A program made the position numbers and the translations under genes. The notes beneath the pieces are model-generated. The model saw nothing but the letters and a program-made list of their open reading frames with translations, did no database searches and was not told where the DNA came from. A DNA stretch of 14,139 nt from Clostridia bacterium (GTDB lineage: Bacteria; Bacillota; Clostridia; Oscillospirales; CAG-272), in NCBI GenBank assembly GCA_017625275.1, contig JAGALI010000216.1:1-14139 (forward strand). The letters are read 5' to 3'. Positions 1-7,048 of the stretch are shown here, piece by piece; position 1 is the stretch's first letter, and each line of letters opens with the position of its first letter.

Positions 1-311
1 ATAACCTTGAGGTTGGCGATGAAATCACTACTATCGGTGGAATTGTTGGCGAAATCGTAAGCATTAAGGACGAGACCATCACAATTGAAACAAGCAGAGA
101 TAAAACAAAAATCAGATTTTTACGCACTGCTGTTAGAAATGTAGATGTAAGCGCCGCCCAAAAGCGTGGTGAGGTTCCTATGGATAACGCTGACGCTAAG
201 GAAGAAAAGTCTGCTAAAATCGATAAGGTTGAAAAGATTGATGACAAGGCAGATAAAAAGGCTGAGGCTGTTGAGGCTCCTACGGAAGAAACAATTGCTG
301 AGGAAAAATAA
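1..311 (+). CDS. yajC: YajC, Sec translocase accessory subunit (3' part)
   Basis: The 5' end lies outside the window; the reading frame is open from base 3 to the TAA at 309-311, giving 102 residues. The first visible residues (NLEVGDEITTIGGIVGEI) match the conserved cytoplasmic part of YajC that follows its single N-terminal membrane helix, which is missing here. YajC associates with SecDF and SecYEG at the membrane and helps preprotein export. After the conserved part comes a highly charged tail of about 45 residues, rich in Lys, Asp and Glu, which is longer than the tail of short YajC proteins and looks disordered. The following gene is a small membrane protein that often neighbours yajC in Clostridia. 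The identity rests on the GDEITTIGGIVG-type motif and the neighbour; I am fairly sure. Confidence 0.85.
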   Translation, partial: NLEVGDEITTIGGIVGEIVSIKDETITIETSRDKTKIRFLRTAVRNVDVSAAQKRGEVPMDNADAKEEKSAKIDKVEKIDDKADKKAEAVEAPTEETIAEEK

Positions 312-328
312 TTTCATATATTTAAAAT

Positions 329-365
329 CTCGCAAATATACTTTAGTATAAGTATTGTTTGCGAG
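329..365 (+). promoter_or_regulatory. Hairpin covering the ribosome binding site of the 375 gene
   Basis: An 8-base inverted repeat, CTCGCAAA at 329-336 and TTTGCGAG at 358-365, encloses a second small hairpin (TATAC 337-341, GTATA 346-350). The right arm contains most of the GAGG at 363-366, the only Shine-Dalgarno-like sequence before the ATG at 375, and is followed by GTTTTTATT. The structure could act as a yajC terminator or attenuator, or could limit translation of the next gene. The repeat is seen directly; the role is inferred. Confidence 0.5.
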
Positions 366-374
366 GTTTTTATT

Positions 375-824
375 ATGAATACAACTGTCCAAAGAGGTTA
401 TAACGGAGAAAATGCCACTTCTCTCTCTTTTGCCACTCTTCTTATAAGATGTCTTATTTTCACTGGAGTCTTCGCCCTTTTATCCACCGCTTTTATTCTG
501 ATATTTTCAGGTATTTTTTATAACACGACTAATCCTACAGCCAAAATCGAAATAGCTTCTCTTGCCTCTTTATATTTATCCGTTGCAATATGCTCTATCG
601 CTTTAACAAGGATAAATTCACAAAAATGGCTTTTTGGTGGGCTTATTTTAGGATGTATGATTTATATAACAACACTATTTTTTGCCATTTTTATTCAAGA
701 CGATCCAAATACAGAAAATATCATTTTGAGGGCGATAATACCTATTTTATCAACCGTATTTGCCTTTTTATCCAGAAAAAAGGATAAAAAAAAGCCTAAA
801 ATCAAGGCACGCAAATATAGATAA
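375..824 (+). CDS. TIGR04086-type four-helix membrane protein
   Basis: A protein of 149 residues with four predicted membrane segments at roughly 19-47, 58-78, 84-107 and 115-132, ending in a very basic tail (134-149, mostly Lys and Arg) that should lie in the cytoplasm. Length, helix count and position directly after yajC fit the TIGR04086 membrane family of Clostridia, whose function is unknown; I infer membership from this pattern and not from a profile search. There is no signal peptide and no catalytic motif. The ATG is the first after a GAGG at 363-366, which is itself caught in a hairpin. The gene is 63 bases after yajC on the same strand and ends just before a strong bidirectional terminator, so it is probably the last gene of the yajC transcript. 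Confidence 0.7.
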   Translation: MNTTVQRGYNGENATSLSFATLLIRCLIFTGVFALLSTAFILIFSGIFYNTTNPTAKIEIASLASLYLSVAICSIALTRINSQKWLFGGLILGCMIYITTLFFAIFIQDDPNTENIILRAIIPILSTVFAFLSRKKDKKKPKIKARKYR

Positions 825-830
825 AGAAAA

Positions 831-854
831 ATCTCCGTTGTTTTCAACGGAGAT
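831..854. terminator. Bidirectional intrinsic terminator between convergent genes
   Basis: A perfect 10-bp stem (ATCTCCGTTG / CAACGGAGAT) with a TTTT loop. On the + strand it is followed by GTTTTCTTTT and on the - strand by TTTTTCTTT, so it can end both the yajC-side transcript and the rplS transcript arriving from the other direction. Confidence 0.9.
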
Positions 855-873
855 GTTTTCTTTTCTAAGAAAC

Positions 874-1215
874 TTAGATTTGCTCCTTAACCTTGGAAGC
901 CTTACCAACTCTGTCGCGAAGGTAATAGAGCTTTGCTCTTCTAACCTTACCAACTCTGGTAACCTCAACCTTAGCTACGTGAGGAGAATGAAGTGGGAAT
1001 GTCTTTTCAACACCACAACCATAAGCAACACGTCTTACGGTGAAGGTTTCGGAGATTCCGCCACCGTGCTTTGCAATTACGGTGCCTTCAAAAATTTGGA
1101 TTCTTTCTCTTGTTCCCTCTTTGATGAGGTTGTGTACCTTTACAGTATCACCGATACCGAACTCTGGTACTTCTGTTTTCAATTGCTCGTTTACAAGTGC
1201 TTGGATCTTATCCAT
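874..1215 (-). CDS. rplS: 50S ribosomal protein L19
   Basis: L19 of 113 residues, the usual size. The core RIQIFEGTVIAKHGGG, the ETFTVRR segment, the HSPHVAKVEV segment and the basic RRAKLYYLRDR end are all typical of L19, which sits at the interface of the large and small subunits. An in-frame ATG lies 15 bases upstream (1230), but it belongs to the ATGGAGG that serves as the ribosome binding site of the ATG at 1215, with 8 bases between; the inner start also gives the expected N-terminus (MDKIQALVNEQ). The gene has its own strong promoter and leader. In many Firmicutes rplS precedes the signal peptidase and rbgA genes in the same direction; here it points away from them. Confidence 0.97.
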   Translation of the reverse strand: MDKIQALVNEQLKTEVPEFGIGDTVKVHNLIKEGTRERIQIFEGTVIAKHGGGISETFTVRRVAYGCGVEKTFPLHSPHVAKVEVTRVGKVRRAKLYYLRDRVGKASKVKEQI

Positions 1216-1298
1216 TTCAGCGCCCTCCATTTAATCATAGGGTGTTCATACAGAGCCCGCAGCGGACCACCCCGTTGGTGCATAACTGCACACTTGGG
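1216..1298 (-). promoter_or_regulatory. Structured 5' leader of rplS, candidate L19 autoregulatory leader
   Basis: Between the promoter and rplS lies about 80 bases that is far richer in G and C than its surroundings. On the - strand it can form a hairpin GTGCA / TGCAC (1291-1287 with 1282-1278, loop GTTA) and a longer-range stem GGGTG / CACCC (1272-1268 with 1244-1240). Ribosomal protein leaders upstream of rplS are known in Firmicutes (the L19 leader family in Rfam). I have not matched the consensus; the call rests on position, GC contrast and pairing. Confidence 0.5.
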
Positions 1299-1301
1299 GA
1301 C

Positions 1302-1330
1302 ATTATATCACAGATATTTTTAAATTGCAA
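1302..1330 (-). promoter_or_regulatory. SigA-type promoter of rplS
   Basis: On the - strand TTGCAA (1330-1325) and TATAAT (1307-1302) are separated by exactly 17 bases, with a TGA just before the -10 (extended -10). The match and its place about 90 bases before rplS make this a convincing promoter. Confidence 0.85.
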
Positions 1331-1396
1331 GCACTTTTTTTATTTTTTTAAAAATTTTTTCTTATCTATAATATTTATATTTATTTTAAAAAAGTA

Positions 1397-1425
1397 TTGT
1401 TAATTTTTCCTTTTTGTGGTACAAT
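1397..1425 (+). promoter_or_regulatory. SigA-type promoter of the signal peptidase operon
   Basis: TTGTTA (1397-1402) and TACAAT (1420-1425) are separated by 17 bases and lie about 40 bases before the signal peptidase ATG. It diverges from the rplS promoter and should drive the run of genes that follows. Confidence 0.75.
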
Positions 1426-1463
1426 ATTATGTGTTATTGTTTAAAATTTTAGGAGATTTATAT

Positions 1464-2081
1464 ATGCAAGAGGATTTTACAACAGAAGTTAAGCCTATAA
1501 GCAAGAATGTTTCTACCATTTATGAAACCTTAGAATCTATTGTTATGGCTATTGTCTTTGTTATTTTCATATTTGTTTTTCTTGCCAAGCTAAGTGTTGT
1601 TGATGGTAAATCTATGGTTCCAACACTTTCTAACAAGGATTATTTGATTGTTTCTAACCCTTTCTTTTCGTACGAGCCAGATAATGGTGATATTGTTGTT
1701 ATCCAAACAAAAAAGCATGAAACTGCACTAGTAAAGCGTGTTATTGCAACCGAGGGTCAACAAATAACAATAGAATATAATTTCCCTTTTGATCGCTCTT
1801 TTAATGTATATATTAATGGACAGCTTGTTGAAGAAAATTATGCTAATTTCAATGACGAATCAGTACCATATTATCCCATAACAAATGATGGATTTATCTC
1901 CGTAAGTGATTATGTTTATACAGCAACTGTACCAGAGGGCTGTGTTTTTATAATGGGAGACAACAGAAATAATTCGTACGACAGCCGTGATAAAAGAATC
2001 GGCTTCATTGATGAAAATGAAATTTTGGGCAAGGTTGTATTTAGAATCTTGCCATTACAAAAAATTGGAAGTGTTAAATAA
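1464..2081 (+). CDS. lepB: Signal peptidase I
   Basis: A type I signal peptidase of 205 residues that removes signal peptides from exported proteins at the outer face of the membrane. It has a cytoplasmic N-terminus, one membrane helix (about 24-43), then the catalytic Ser50 in GKSMVPTL and the general base Lys91 in ALVKRVIATEG; the late conserved box GDNRNNSYDSRD is present near residues 170-181. This is the Ser/Lys dyad and single-anchor layout of Gram-positive SipS-like enzymes. The chosen ATG at 1464 has an AGGAG eight bases upstream; an in-frame GTG at 1416 overlaps the promoter and has no ribosome binding site, so I reject it. The gene is followed after 9 bases by rbgA. The symbol lepB (sipS in Bacillus) is by family. 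Confidence 0.95.
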   Translation: MQEDFTTEVKPISKNVSTIYETLESIVMAIVFVIFIFVFLAKLSVVDGKSMVPTLSNKDYLIVSNPFFSYEPDNGDIVVIQTKKHETALVKRVIATEGQQITIEYNFPFDRSFNVYINGQLVEENYANFNDESVPYYPITNDGFISVSDYVYTATVPEGCVFIMGDNRNNSYDSRDKRIGFIDENEILGKVVFRILPLQKIGSVK

Positions 2082-2090
2082 GAGGTAGAT

Positions 2091-2969
2091 ATGCAATCCG
2101 ATGTAATTCAATGGTTTCCTGGACATATGGCGAAAACTCGCCGATTGATCACAGAAAATCTAAAAGAGGTTGATATTATTGTTGAAATTCTTGATGCTAG
2201 AATTCCATATAGCTCAAAAAACCCAGAAATTTCGAAAATAATTGGTGATAAGCCTTGCTTGACTGTACTTAACAAATGCTCTATCGCCGACAAGGCTATG
2301 ACAAAAAAATGGATTGAGTATTACAAGGCACAAGGAAAATACGCCATTGCTGTTGACTGTGTTTCTGGTGAAGGCTTTTCTGCTCTAGCCTCAAGTGTAA
2401 AGGAAATTCTTTCGGATAAATTAAAGCGATACGAAGACAAAGGAATGAGTGGTAGGAAGCTAAAGGCAATGTTTGTAGGCATTCCAAATGTAGGAAAATC
2501 ATCACTCATTAATAGGCTTTGTGGCTCAAAAAAGGCAAAGGTTGAAAATCGTCCCGGTGTTACTCTTAATAAGCAATGGATTCCTACTACTATAGGACTT
2601 GATCTTATGGATATGCCTGGAGTCCTTTGGCCTAAATTTGAAGAAAAGGTGGTTGGAGAAAACCTCGCAATCACTGGTGCTATTAAGGATGCAATTCTAG
2701 ATGTAGAATATATTGCTGTTCTTCTCTGCTCACGCCTTCGTAAAATTGCACCAGAAGCATTTATGGCACGATATAAAATCACGCAAACGGAGCTTGATGC
2801 CTGTGATATGGATTATGAGGTGTTTGAGCTTGTTGGTAGAAAGCGCGGATTTTTGATTTCTGGTGGAGAAATCAACACTGAACGTACTGCGAGCACTCTT
2901 CTCGAGGAATTTAGAAGCGCAAAAATTGGAAATATTACAATTGAAGCTCCGGAGGACAAAAATGCTTGA
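2091..2969 (+). CDS. rbgA: Ribosome biogenesis GTPase RbgA/YlqF
   Basis: A circularly permuted GTPase of 292 residues that helps late assembly of the 50S subunit. The opening VIQWFPGHMAK (5-15) is diagnostic of the YlqF/RbgA family. The motifs come in permuted order: G4 near 61-64, G1 GIPNVGKSS (130-138), G2 region with Thr158 after RPG, G3 DMPG (174-177) followed by LWPK; the C-terminal part (KRGFLISGGEIN) is the ANTAR-like RNA-binding end. Odd point: the G4 motif reads NKCS, with Ser64 where the guanine-reading Asp of NKxD is expected; an Asp occurs at 67. AGAGG precedes the ATG. The last 8 bases overlap rnhB. Identity is firm despite the G4 change. Confidence 0.96.
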   Translation: MQSDVIQWFPGHMAKTRRLITENLKEVDIIVEILDARIPYSSKNPEISKIIGDKPCLTVLNKCSIADKAMTKKWIEYYKAQGKYAIAVDCVSGEGFSALASSVKEILSDKLKRYEDKGMSGRKLKAMFVGIPNVGKSSLINRLCGSKKAKVENRPGVTLNKQWIPTTIGLDLMDMPGVLWPKFEEKVVGENLAITGAIKDAILDVEYIAVLLCSRLRKIAPEAFMARYKITQTELDACDMDYEVFELVGRKRGFLISGGEINTERTASTLLEEFRSAKIGNITIEAPEDKNA

Positions 2970-3564
2970 TTATGAATTTGAAAAAGCATTCAAATGCGAC
3001 TCTATAAAAATGATTTGTGGCGTTGACGAGGCAGGTCGTGGTCCCCTTATGGGTCCTGTTGTTGCTGCTGCTTGCATCTTACCTGAAGGTTTCATTTTAG
3101 AAGGACTTAACGACTCTAAAAAGCTCACCGAGAAAAAACGCGAGGCACTTTTTGATATTATTAAAGAAAACGCCATTTCTTACTGTGTTGCCTTTGCAAC
3201 CGTTGAAGAAATAGAAGAGCTAAATATATTAAATGCAACTATGCTGGCCATGAAGCGTGCCATTGAGGGCTTAAGTGTACCTGCTGATATGGCTTTAATT
3301 GACGGAAACCAATCCAAGGGATTTAGCATTCCAACCAAAACAGTCATAAAGGGTGATGCTACTGTTCCTTCAATTGCTGCTGCTTCAATTCTCGCCAAGG
3401 TTACTCGTGACCGTATGTGTCTAGAATACGACAAGGAATATCCTGACTATGGCTTCGCTAAGCATAAAGGATACGGAACTAAGGCTCATATGGATGCTAT
3501 AAAAAAATATGGTCCATGCCCTGTTCATCGTACTAGCTTCTTAAAATTCCTTAACAATGACTGA
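2962..3564 (+). CDS. rnhB: Ribonuclease HII
   Basis: A 200-residue RNase HII, which cuts RNA in RNA-DNA hybrids and nicks at single ribonucleotides in DNA. The signature GVDEAGRGPLMGPVVAAA starts at residue 20; the four acidic metal ligands of the family appear as Asp22, Glu23, Asp114 (LIDGNQ) and Asp132 (KGDA), and DSKKL (51-55), IAAASILAKVTRDR and YGFAKHKGYGT are all present. I chose the ATG at 2962 because GGAGG (2951-2955) sits six bases before it; an in-frame upstream ATG at 2863 would add 33 residues read from inside rbgA. The start overlaps the rbgA stop in ATGCTTGA, and its own end overlaps yraN in the same way, suggesting translational coupling. Confidence 0.97.
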   Translation: MLDYEFEKAFKCDSIKMICGVDEAGRGPLMGPVVAAACILPEGFILEGLNDSKKLTEKKREALFDIIKENAISYCVAFATVEEIEELNILNATMLAMKRAIEGLSVPADMALIDGNQSKGFSIPTKTVIKGDATVPSIAAASILAKVTRDRMCLEYDKEYPDYGFAKHKGYGTKAHMDAIKKYGPCPVHRTSFLKFLNND

Positions 3565-3943
3565 GCCAACAAAAAAACAAGTGGGCGATTTTGGCGAAAG
3601 CGCTTGCGTTAAATTTTTAAAGAAAAATAAATTCAAAATTTTATCAAGAAATAGCCGTTTGGGTCATCTTGAAACTGATATTATAGCCACTAATAAGGAT
3701 TTTGTTTGCTTTGTAGAGGTAAAAACCAGACGCCTTGACAAAGCTAATTTTGGTCGACCATCTGATGCTGTTACTCACTCAAAGCGAACTAATCTGTTAA
3801 AATTTGCATATTACTATATCAAAACGCTTTCTAAAAAGCATGCCTCCAAGCAGCCAAGAATGGATGTTTGCGAGATTTTTGTTGAATTTACTAACAATAA
3901 GCTCAAGGTGTGTGATTTAAATTATATTGAAAACGCTTTTTGA
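3557..3943 (+). CDS. yraN: YraN/UPF0102 family endonuclease-like protein
   Basis: A 128-residue protein of the YraN (UPF0102) family, which has a restriction-endonuclease-like fold and no settled role in bacteria. Visible hallmarks are the N-terminal GDFGESACVKFLKKN (helix), the NSRLGHLETDIIA segment with the acidic Glu and Asp pair, and FVEVKTR, together an E-D-ExK arrangement of a metal-dependent nuclease. Length matches the family (about 115-130). The ATG overlaps the end of rnhB by 8 bases (ATGACTGA). The rnhB-yraN order is common in bacteria. It is followed by the dipeptidase gene after 6 bases. Confidence 0.92.
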   Translation: MTEPTKKQVGDFGESACVKFLKKNKFKILSRNSRLGHLETDIIATNKDFVCFVEVKTRRLDKANFGRPSDAVTHSKRTNLLKFAYYYIKTLSKKHASKQPRMDVCEIFVEFTNNKLKVCDLNYIENAF

Positions 3944-3949
3944 GGTAAT

Positions 3950-4849
3950 ATGATTTCACTTTTTGATTTACATTGTGATACTCTTTTAAAGGCATATTTA
4001 GGCTCTTATTCTCTTTGGTCATCTCCACTACATATTTCACTTGATAAAGCTGCAGATTTTTCCACTTACAATCAAGTTATGGCAATTTGGACTGACGATC
4101 GTCTTAATGATCATGACGGATATTTACAATATTTGAATATTGTAGAGTATGCTAAAAATCAAAAGGTTCTATTTGCTAATAATTTTTCTAATCTATCAAA
4201 TAGTACATTTATTTTAGCTATTGAAGATGCACGAATAATTGAAGATGATTTATCCAGAGTTGACCAGTTTTTTTCTGATGGAGTAAGAATCATTACACCT
4301 GTATGGAAGGGTATTAATTCAATTGGTGGAGCTTGGGACACTTCTGTAGGTCTTACGGAATTTGGAAAAAATGCCATTTGTCGCATGCTAGAGCTTGGGA
4401 TTTTAGTTGATATTTCTCACGCATCAGTCGAATCTGCCTATGATATTATGAATATTTGTGCCTTATTCGGCGCACCTCCCATTGCATCACATTCGAATTG
4501 CTTATCTGTATGTAATCATAAAAGAAATTTATCTAGCAAGCAGTTTTACGAGCTTGCTTCTCTAGGCGGAATTGTAGGAATTTGCTTATGTCCAGAGCAC
4601 CTGTCAAGCAGTGGATATGCTACTATTGACGATATTTTAAACCACATTGATGCCTTTTTATGTCTTGGTTGGGAAAACAAAATTTGTTTAGGCTGTGATT
4701 TTGATGGAGTTTCTTCTCTGCCATTAAAAATCTCTGGAATTTCAGATCTTAAAAAGCTTTATTTTAGAATCGAATCCACTTATGACGAAAAGATTGCTAA
4801 TAAAATTTTCTTTGATAATGCTTTTTCTTTTTTTAAAAATCTAGTGTAG
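3950..4849 (+). CDS. Peptidase M19 (renal dipeptidase-type) dipeptidase
   Basis: A 299-residue TIM-barrel zinc dipeptidase of the M19 family, acting on dipeptides. The metal-binding set known from human renal dipeptidase can be lined up: His8 and Asp10 (DLHCDT), Glu92 (AIED), His157 (VDISH), His181 (ASHSN), then the Arg of CNHKRN and the Asp in GCDFDG near residue 249. There is no signal peptide or membrane helix, so it is probably cytoplasmic, unlike the mammalian namesake. At 299 residues it is at the short end for the family. The ribosome binding site TGAGG overlaps the yraN stop codon, so the gene is coupled to that operon. The physiological substrate cannot be told; peptide recycling is a plain guess. 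Confidence 0.9.
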   Translation: MISLFDLHCDTLLKAYLGSYSLWSSPLHISLDKAADFSTYNQVMAIWTDDRLNDHDGYLQYLNIVEYAKNQKVLFANNFSNLSNSTFILAIEDARIIEDDLSRVDQFFSDGVRIITPVWKGINSIGGAWDTSVGLTEFGKNAICRMLELGILVDISHASVESAYDIMNICALFGAPPIASHSNCLSVCNHKRNLSSKQFYELASLGGIVGICLCPEHLSSSGYATIDDILNHIDAFLCLGWENKICLGCDFDGVSSLPLKISGISDLKKLYFRIESTYDEKIANKIFFDNAFSFFKNLV

Positions 4850-4857
4850 GAGAATTT

Positions 4858-5589
4858 ATGTCTGTATTTACGATAGCTGATCTTCATCTGCCGTTATCCT
4901 CTAATAAGCCAATGGATATTTTTGGCAACAGATGGCAGGATTATGTAAATAAAATAAAAAAATATTGGTGTGCTATCGTAAACGATACTGACACCGTAAT
5001 AATTCCAGGAGATATTTCCTGGTCTATTAACTTAGACGATGCAGATGAGGATTTTAAATTTTTAGAATCCCTTCCTGGAAAGAAGCTTTTAGGCAAAGGG
5101 AACCATGACTACTGGTGGGGTACAATGTCCAAAAATCGAGCTTATTTAGCAAAGAAAGGCTTCAAAACAATCGATTTTTTATTCAATAACGCCTACGAGG
5201 TGGAGGATTATGTCGTTTGTGGTACTAGAGGGTGGTACATCGACGAAAAGCTTCAAAATGTCGCAAGAGACGATGTTGAATATGAAAAAATTGTAGCGCG
5301 AGAAAGCGCTAGACTTCGCATGAGCTTAGATGAGGCTCTTAAGCTTAAGGGTGATACATCAAAGCAAATACTGGTATTCCTTCACTTCCCACCTGTTTTC
5401 GGTTCTTTTGTATGTGAGCCAATCATTGAAATTTTAAAGGAATTTAAGATTAAACACTGCTATTTTGGTCACATTCATGGCGTTTATAATGTCCCAAAGA
5501 CAACCACCTACGACGGAATTGATTTTACTCTTGTTTCTGCTGACTATCTAAACTTTGTCCCTATGATACTTATGCCAGAGGAATATTAA
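4858..5589 (+). CDS. Calcineurin-like metallophosphoesterase
   Basis: A 243-residue protein with every motif of the calcineurin-like phosphoesterase fold: DLH (8-10), GDISW (51-55), GNHD (81-84), LHFPP near 175-179 and GHIHG near 210-214. These supply the Asp, His and Asn ligands for two metal ions. It resembles a group of predicted phosphohydrolases widespread in Firmicutes (COG1768-like, by my recollection), whose substrate is unknown. The long middle part (about 110-165) is charged and helical. AGGAG lies seven bases before the ATG, and only 8 bases separate it from the dipeptidase gene, so it is likely the last gene of the lepB operon. No clear terminator follows; the next 90 bases are AT-rich and hold the tig promoter. 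Confidence 0.88.
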   Translation: MSVFTIADLHLPLSSNKPMDIFGNRWQDYVNKIKKYWCAIVNDTDTVIIPGDISWSINLDDADEDFKFLESLPGKKLLGKGNHDYWWGTMSKNRAYLAKKGFKTIDFLFNNAYEVEDYVVCGTRGWYIDEKLQNVARDDVEYEKIVARESARLRMSLDEALKLKGDTSKQILVFLHFPPVFGSFVCEPIIEILKEFKIKHCYFGHIHGVYNVPKTTTYDGIDFTLVSADYLNFVPMILMPEEY

Positions 5590-5618
5590 AATTTTCAAAT
5601 TTAATTTGCAAATTTATA

Positions 5619-5647
5619 TTGACTTTTTGCTTTTATTTATATATAAT
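5619..5647 (+). promoter_or_regulatory. Strong SigA-type promoter of tig
   Basis: TTGACT (5619-5624) and TATAAT (5642-5647) with a 17-base spacer, about 40 bases upstream of the trigger factor ATG. Near consensus, so high constitutive expression is expected. Confidence 0.9.
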
Positions 5648-5688
5648 GTTATAGAATATTAAAAACCATACTTTTGGAGGAAATAAAA

Positions 5689-6969
5689 ATGGCTTTGAAA
5701 AAAACCACAGAGGTTGAAAAGAACCTTTACGAAATCGAATTTGATGTTGACAAGGATACTTTTGAGGTGGCTATCGAAAAGGTATATCGCAAGGAAGTTA
5801 AGAAGATCAACGTTCCAGGCTTCAGAAAGGGTAAGGCTCCTCGCTCTATGATCGAAAAGATGTACGGCAAGGGTGTTTTCTATGAGGATGCTGTAAATGA
5901 AATAATTCCTGATGCTTATGAAACAGCTATTAAGGAGGCCGATCTTAAGGTTGTTAGCCGTCCTGAATTTGACATCATCTCAATTGATGATAATGGCGTT
6001 ATGCTTAAGGCTAAATTCTATGTAAAGCCTGAGGTAGAGCTCAACAACTATAAGGGCATTGAGGTTGAAAAGAATGTTAAGGTAGTTACAGAGGAAGATA
6101 TTAACGCTGACATTGATATGGTTCGTCAAAGAAACTCACGTACTGTTGATGTAACCGATCGTGCTGTTCAAAATGGCGATCTCGCTGTTATTGACTATGA
6201 GGGCTTCTGTGATGGTGTTGCATTCGAGGGTGGTAAGGCTGAAAATTATAGTCTTGCTATTGGCTCTGGAAGCTTCATTCCTGGCTTTGAGGAGCAAATC
6301 ATTGGTCACAACATCGGAGAAAAGTTTGATATTACAGTTAAATTCCCTGAAGAGTACCACTCTGCTGAGCTTGCTGGCAAGGACGCAATTTTCAAAATTT
6401 CTCTTAACGGCATAAAGTTTAACGAGCTTCCTGAGCTTGATGACGAATTTGTTAAAGATGTAAGTGAATTTAACACAGTTGATGAATATAAAGCTGATGT
6501 TAAGGCAAAACTTGAAAAGAAAAATGAGCAAGAGGCTGAAAATGCTGTTGAAGCACAAATCATTGACGCTTTAACTAACGCTCTTGTTGCTGATATTCCT
6601 ACTGCTATATACGATGCAGAGGCTGAAAACTTTGTTCGCGACTATGATTCTAGACTTAGAATGCAAGGTCTCGATCTCGCTACTTATTGCAAGTATACTG
6701 GTCAAACTCTTGAATCTATGCGTGAGCAGTTTATGCCTATGGCTGAAAGACAGGTTAAAACTCGTCTTGCTCTTGAAAAAATTGTTGAGCTTGAAGGTCT
6801 TGATGCTACTGCTGAGGAGATCGACGCTGAATACGGCAATCTTGCTGGCGCTTATGGTCTTGAGCTTGATAAGGTTAAGGAGCTTGTTGAAGCTGATGCT
6901 ATTAAAGCTGACTTGTGCGTTAAGAAAGCAGTTGATTTTGTTAAAGCAAACGCAGTTATTAAGGCATAA
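5689..6969 (+). CDS. tig: Trigger factor, ribosome-associated chaperone
   Basis: Trigger factor of 426 residues, the normal length. It binds the large subunit at the exit tunnel and shields nascent chains; it also has peptidyl-prolyl isomerase activity. The ribosome-binding loop GFRKGKAP is at 44-51. The FKBP-like domain follows at about 155-240 (GDLAVIDYEGFCDG ... GSGSFIPGFEEQIIG), and the helical C-terminal chaperone domain fills the rest. The ATG at 5689 has GGAGG eight bases before it; an in-frame TTG at 5674 overlaps that ribosome binding site and is rejected. Codons and the promoter look like those of a highly expressed gene. It is followed by a hairpin and then clpP and clpX, an order common in Firmicutes and many other bacteria. 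Confidence 0.97.
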   Translation: MALKKTTEVEKNLYEIEFDVDKDTFEVAIEKVYRKEVKKINVPGFRKGKAPRSMIEKMYGKGVFYEDAVNEIIPDAYETAIKEADLKVVSRPEFDIISIDDNGVMLKAKFYVKPEVELNNYKGIEVEKNVKVVTEEDINADIDMVRQRNSRTVDVTDRAVQNGDLAVIDYEGFCDGVAFEGGKAENYSLAIGSGSFIPGFEEQIIGHNIGEKFDITVKFPEEYHSAELAGKDAIFKISLNGIKFNELPELDDEFVKDVSEFNTVDEYKADVKAKLEKKNEQEAENAVEAQIIDALTNALVADIPTAIYDAEAENFVRDYDSRLRMQGLDLATYCKYTGQTLESMREQFMPMAERQVKTRLALEKIVELEGLDATAEEIDAEYGNLAGAYGLELDKVKELVEADAIKADLCVKKAVDFVKANAVIKA

Positions 6970-6988
6970 AATTAACATTTGTAATTCG

Positions 6989-7020
6989 TTACCGCTGTGT
7001 TTTTATTAATACAGCGGTAA
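6989..7020 (+). terminator. Hairpin between tig and clpP, terminator or attenuator
   Basis: A perfect 10-bp stem TTACCGCTGT / ACAGCGGTAA with a 12-base loop. The T-run after it is weak and broken (TTTAAACTTATTTTT), and I see no good promoter between it and clpP, so partial termination with read-through into clpPX is plausible. Confidence 0.65.
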
Positions 7021-7048
7021 TTTAAACTTATTTTTAGGAGGTTTAATT

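Noticed and set aside
1283..1294. The 12-mer ATAACTGCACAC occurs here and again near 12087
   Set aside because: A few chance 12-base matches are expected in 14 kb; the surrounding sequences do not match and the second copy is not near a similar gene.
760..1323. A 187-codon open frame on the + strand over rplS
   Set aside because: It is antisense to an unmistakable L19 gene, has no ribosome binding site, and crosses the terminator and rplS promoter.
2321..2782. A 153-codon open frame on the - strand within rbgA
   Set aside because: It is a shadow of a conserved gene with no family-like content.
5591..5618. AT-rich inverted repeat after the phosphoesterase gene
   Set aside because: The pairing is made of A and T only, is short and has no defined T-run, so I did not call a terminator.
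6136..6978. Long overlapping frames on both strands inside tig
   Set aside because: They arise from the biased codon use of trigger factor; none has a ribosome binding site or recognisable domain.
6970..7048. CtsR or CIRCE heat-shock operator before clpP
   Set aside because: No GGTCAAA direct repeats and no CIRCE inverted repeat are present.
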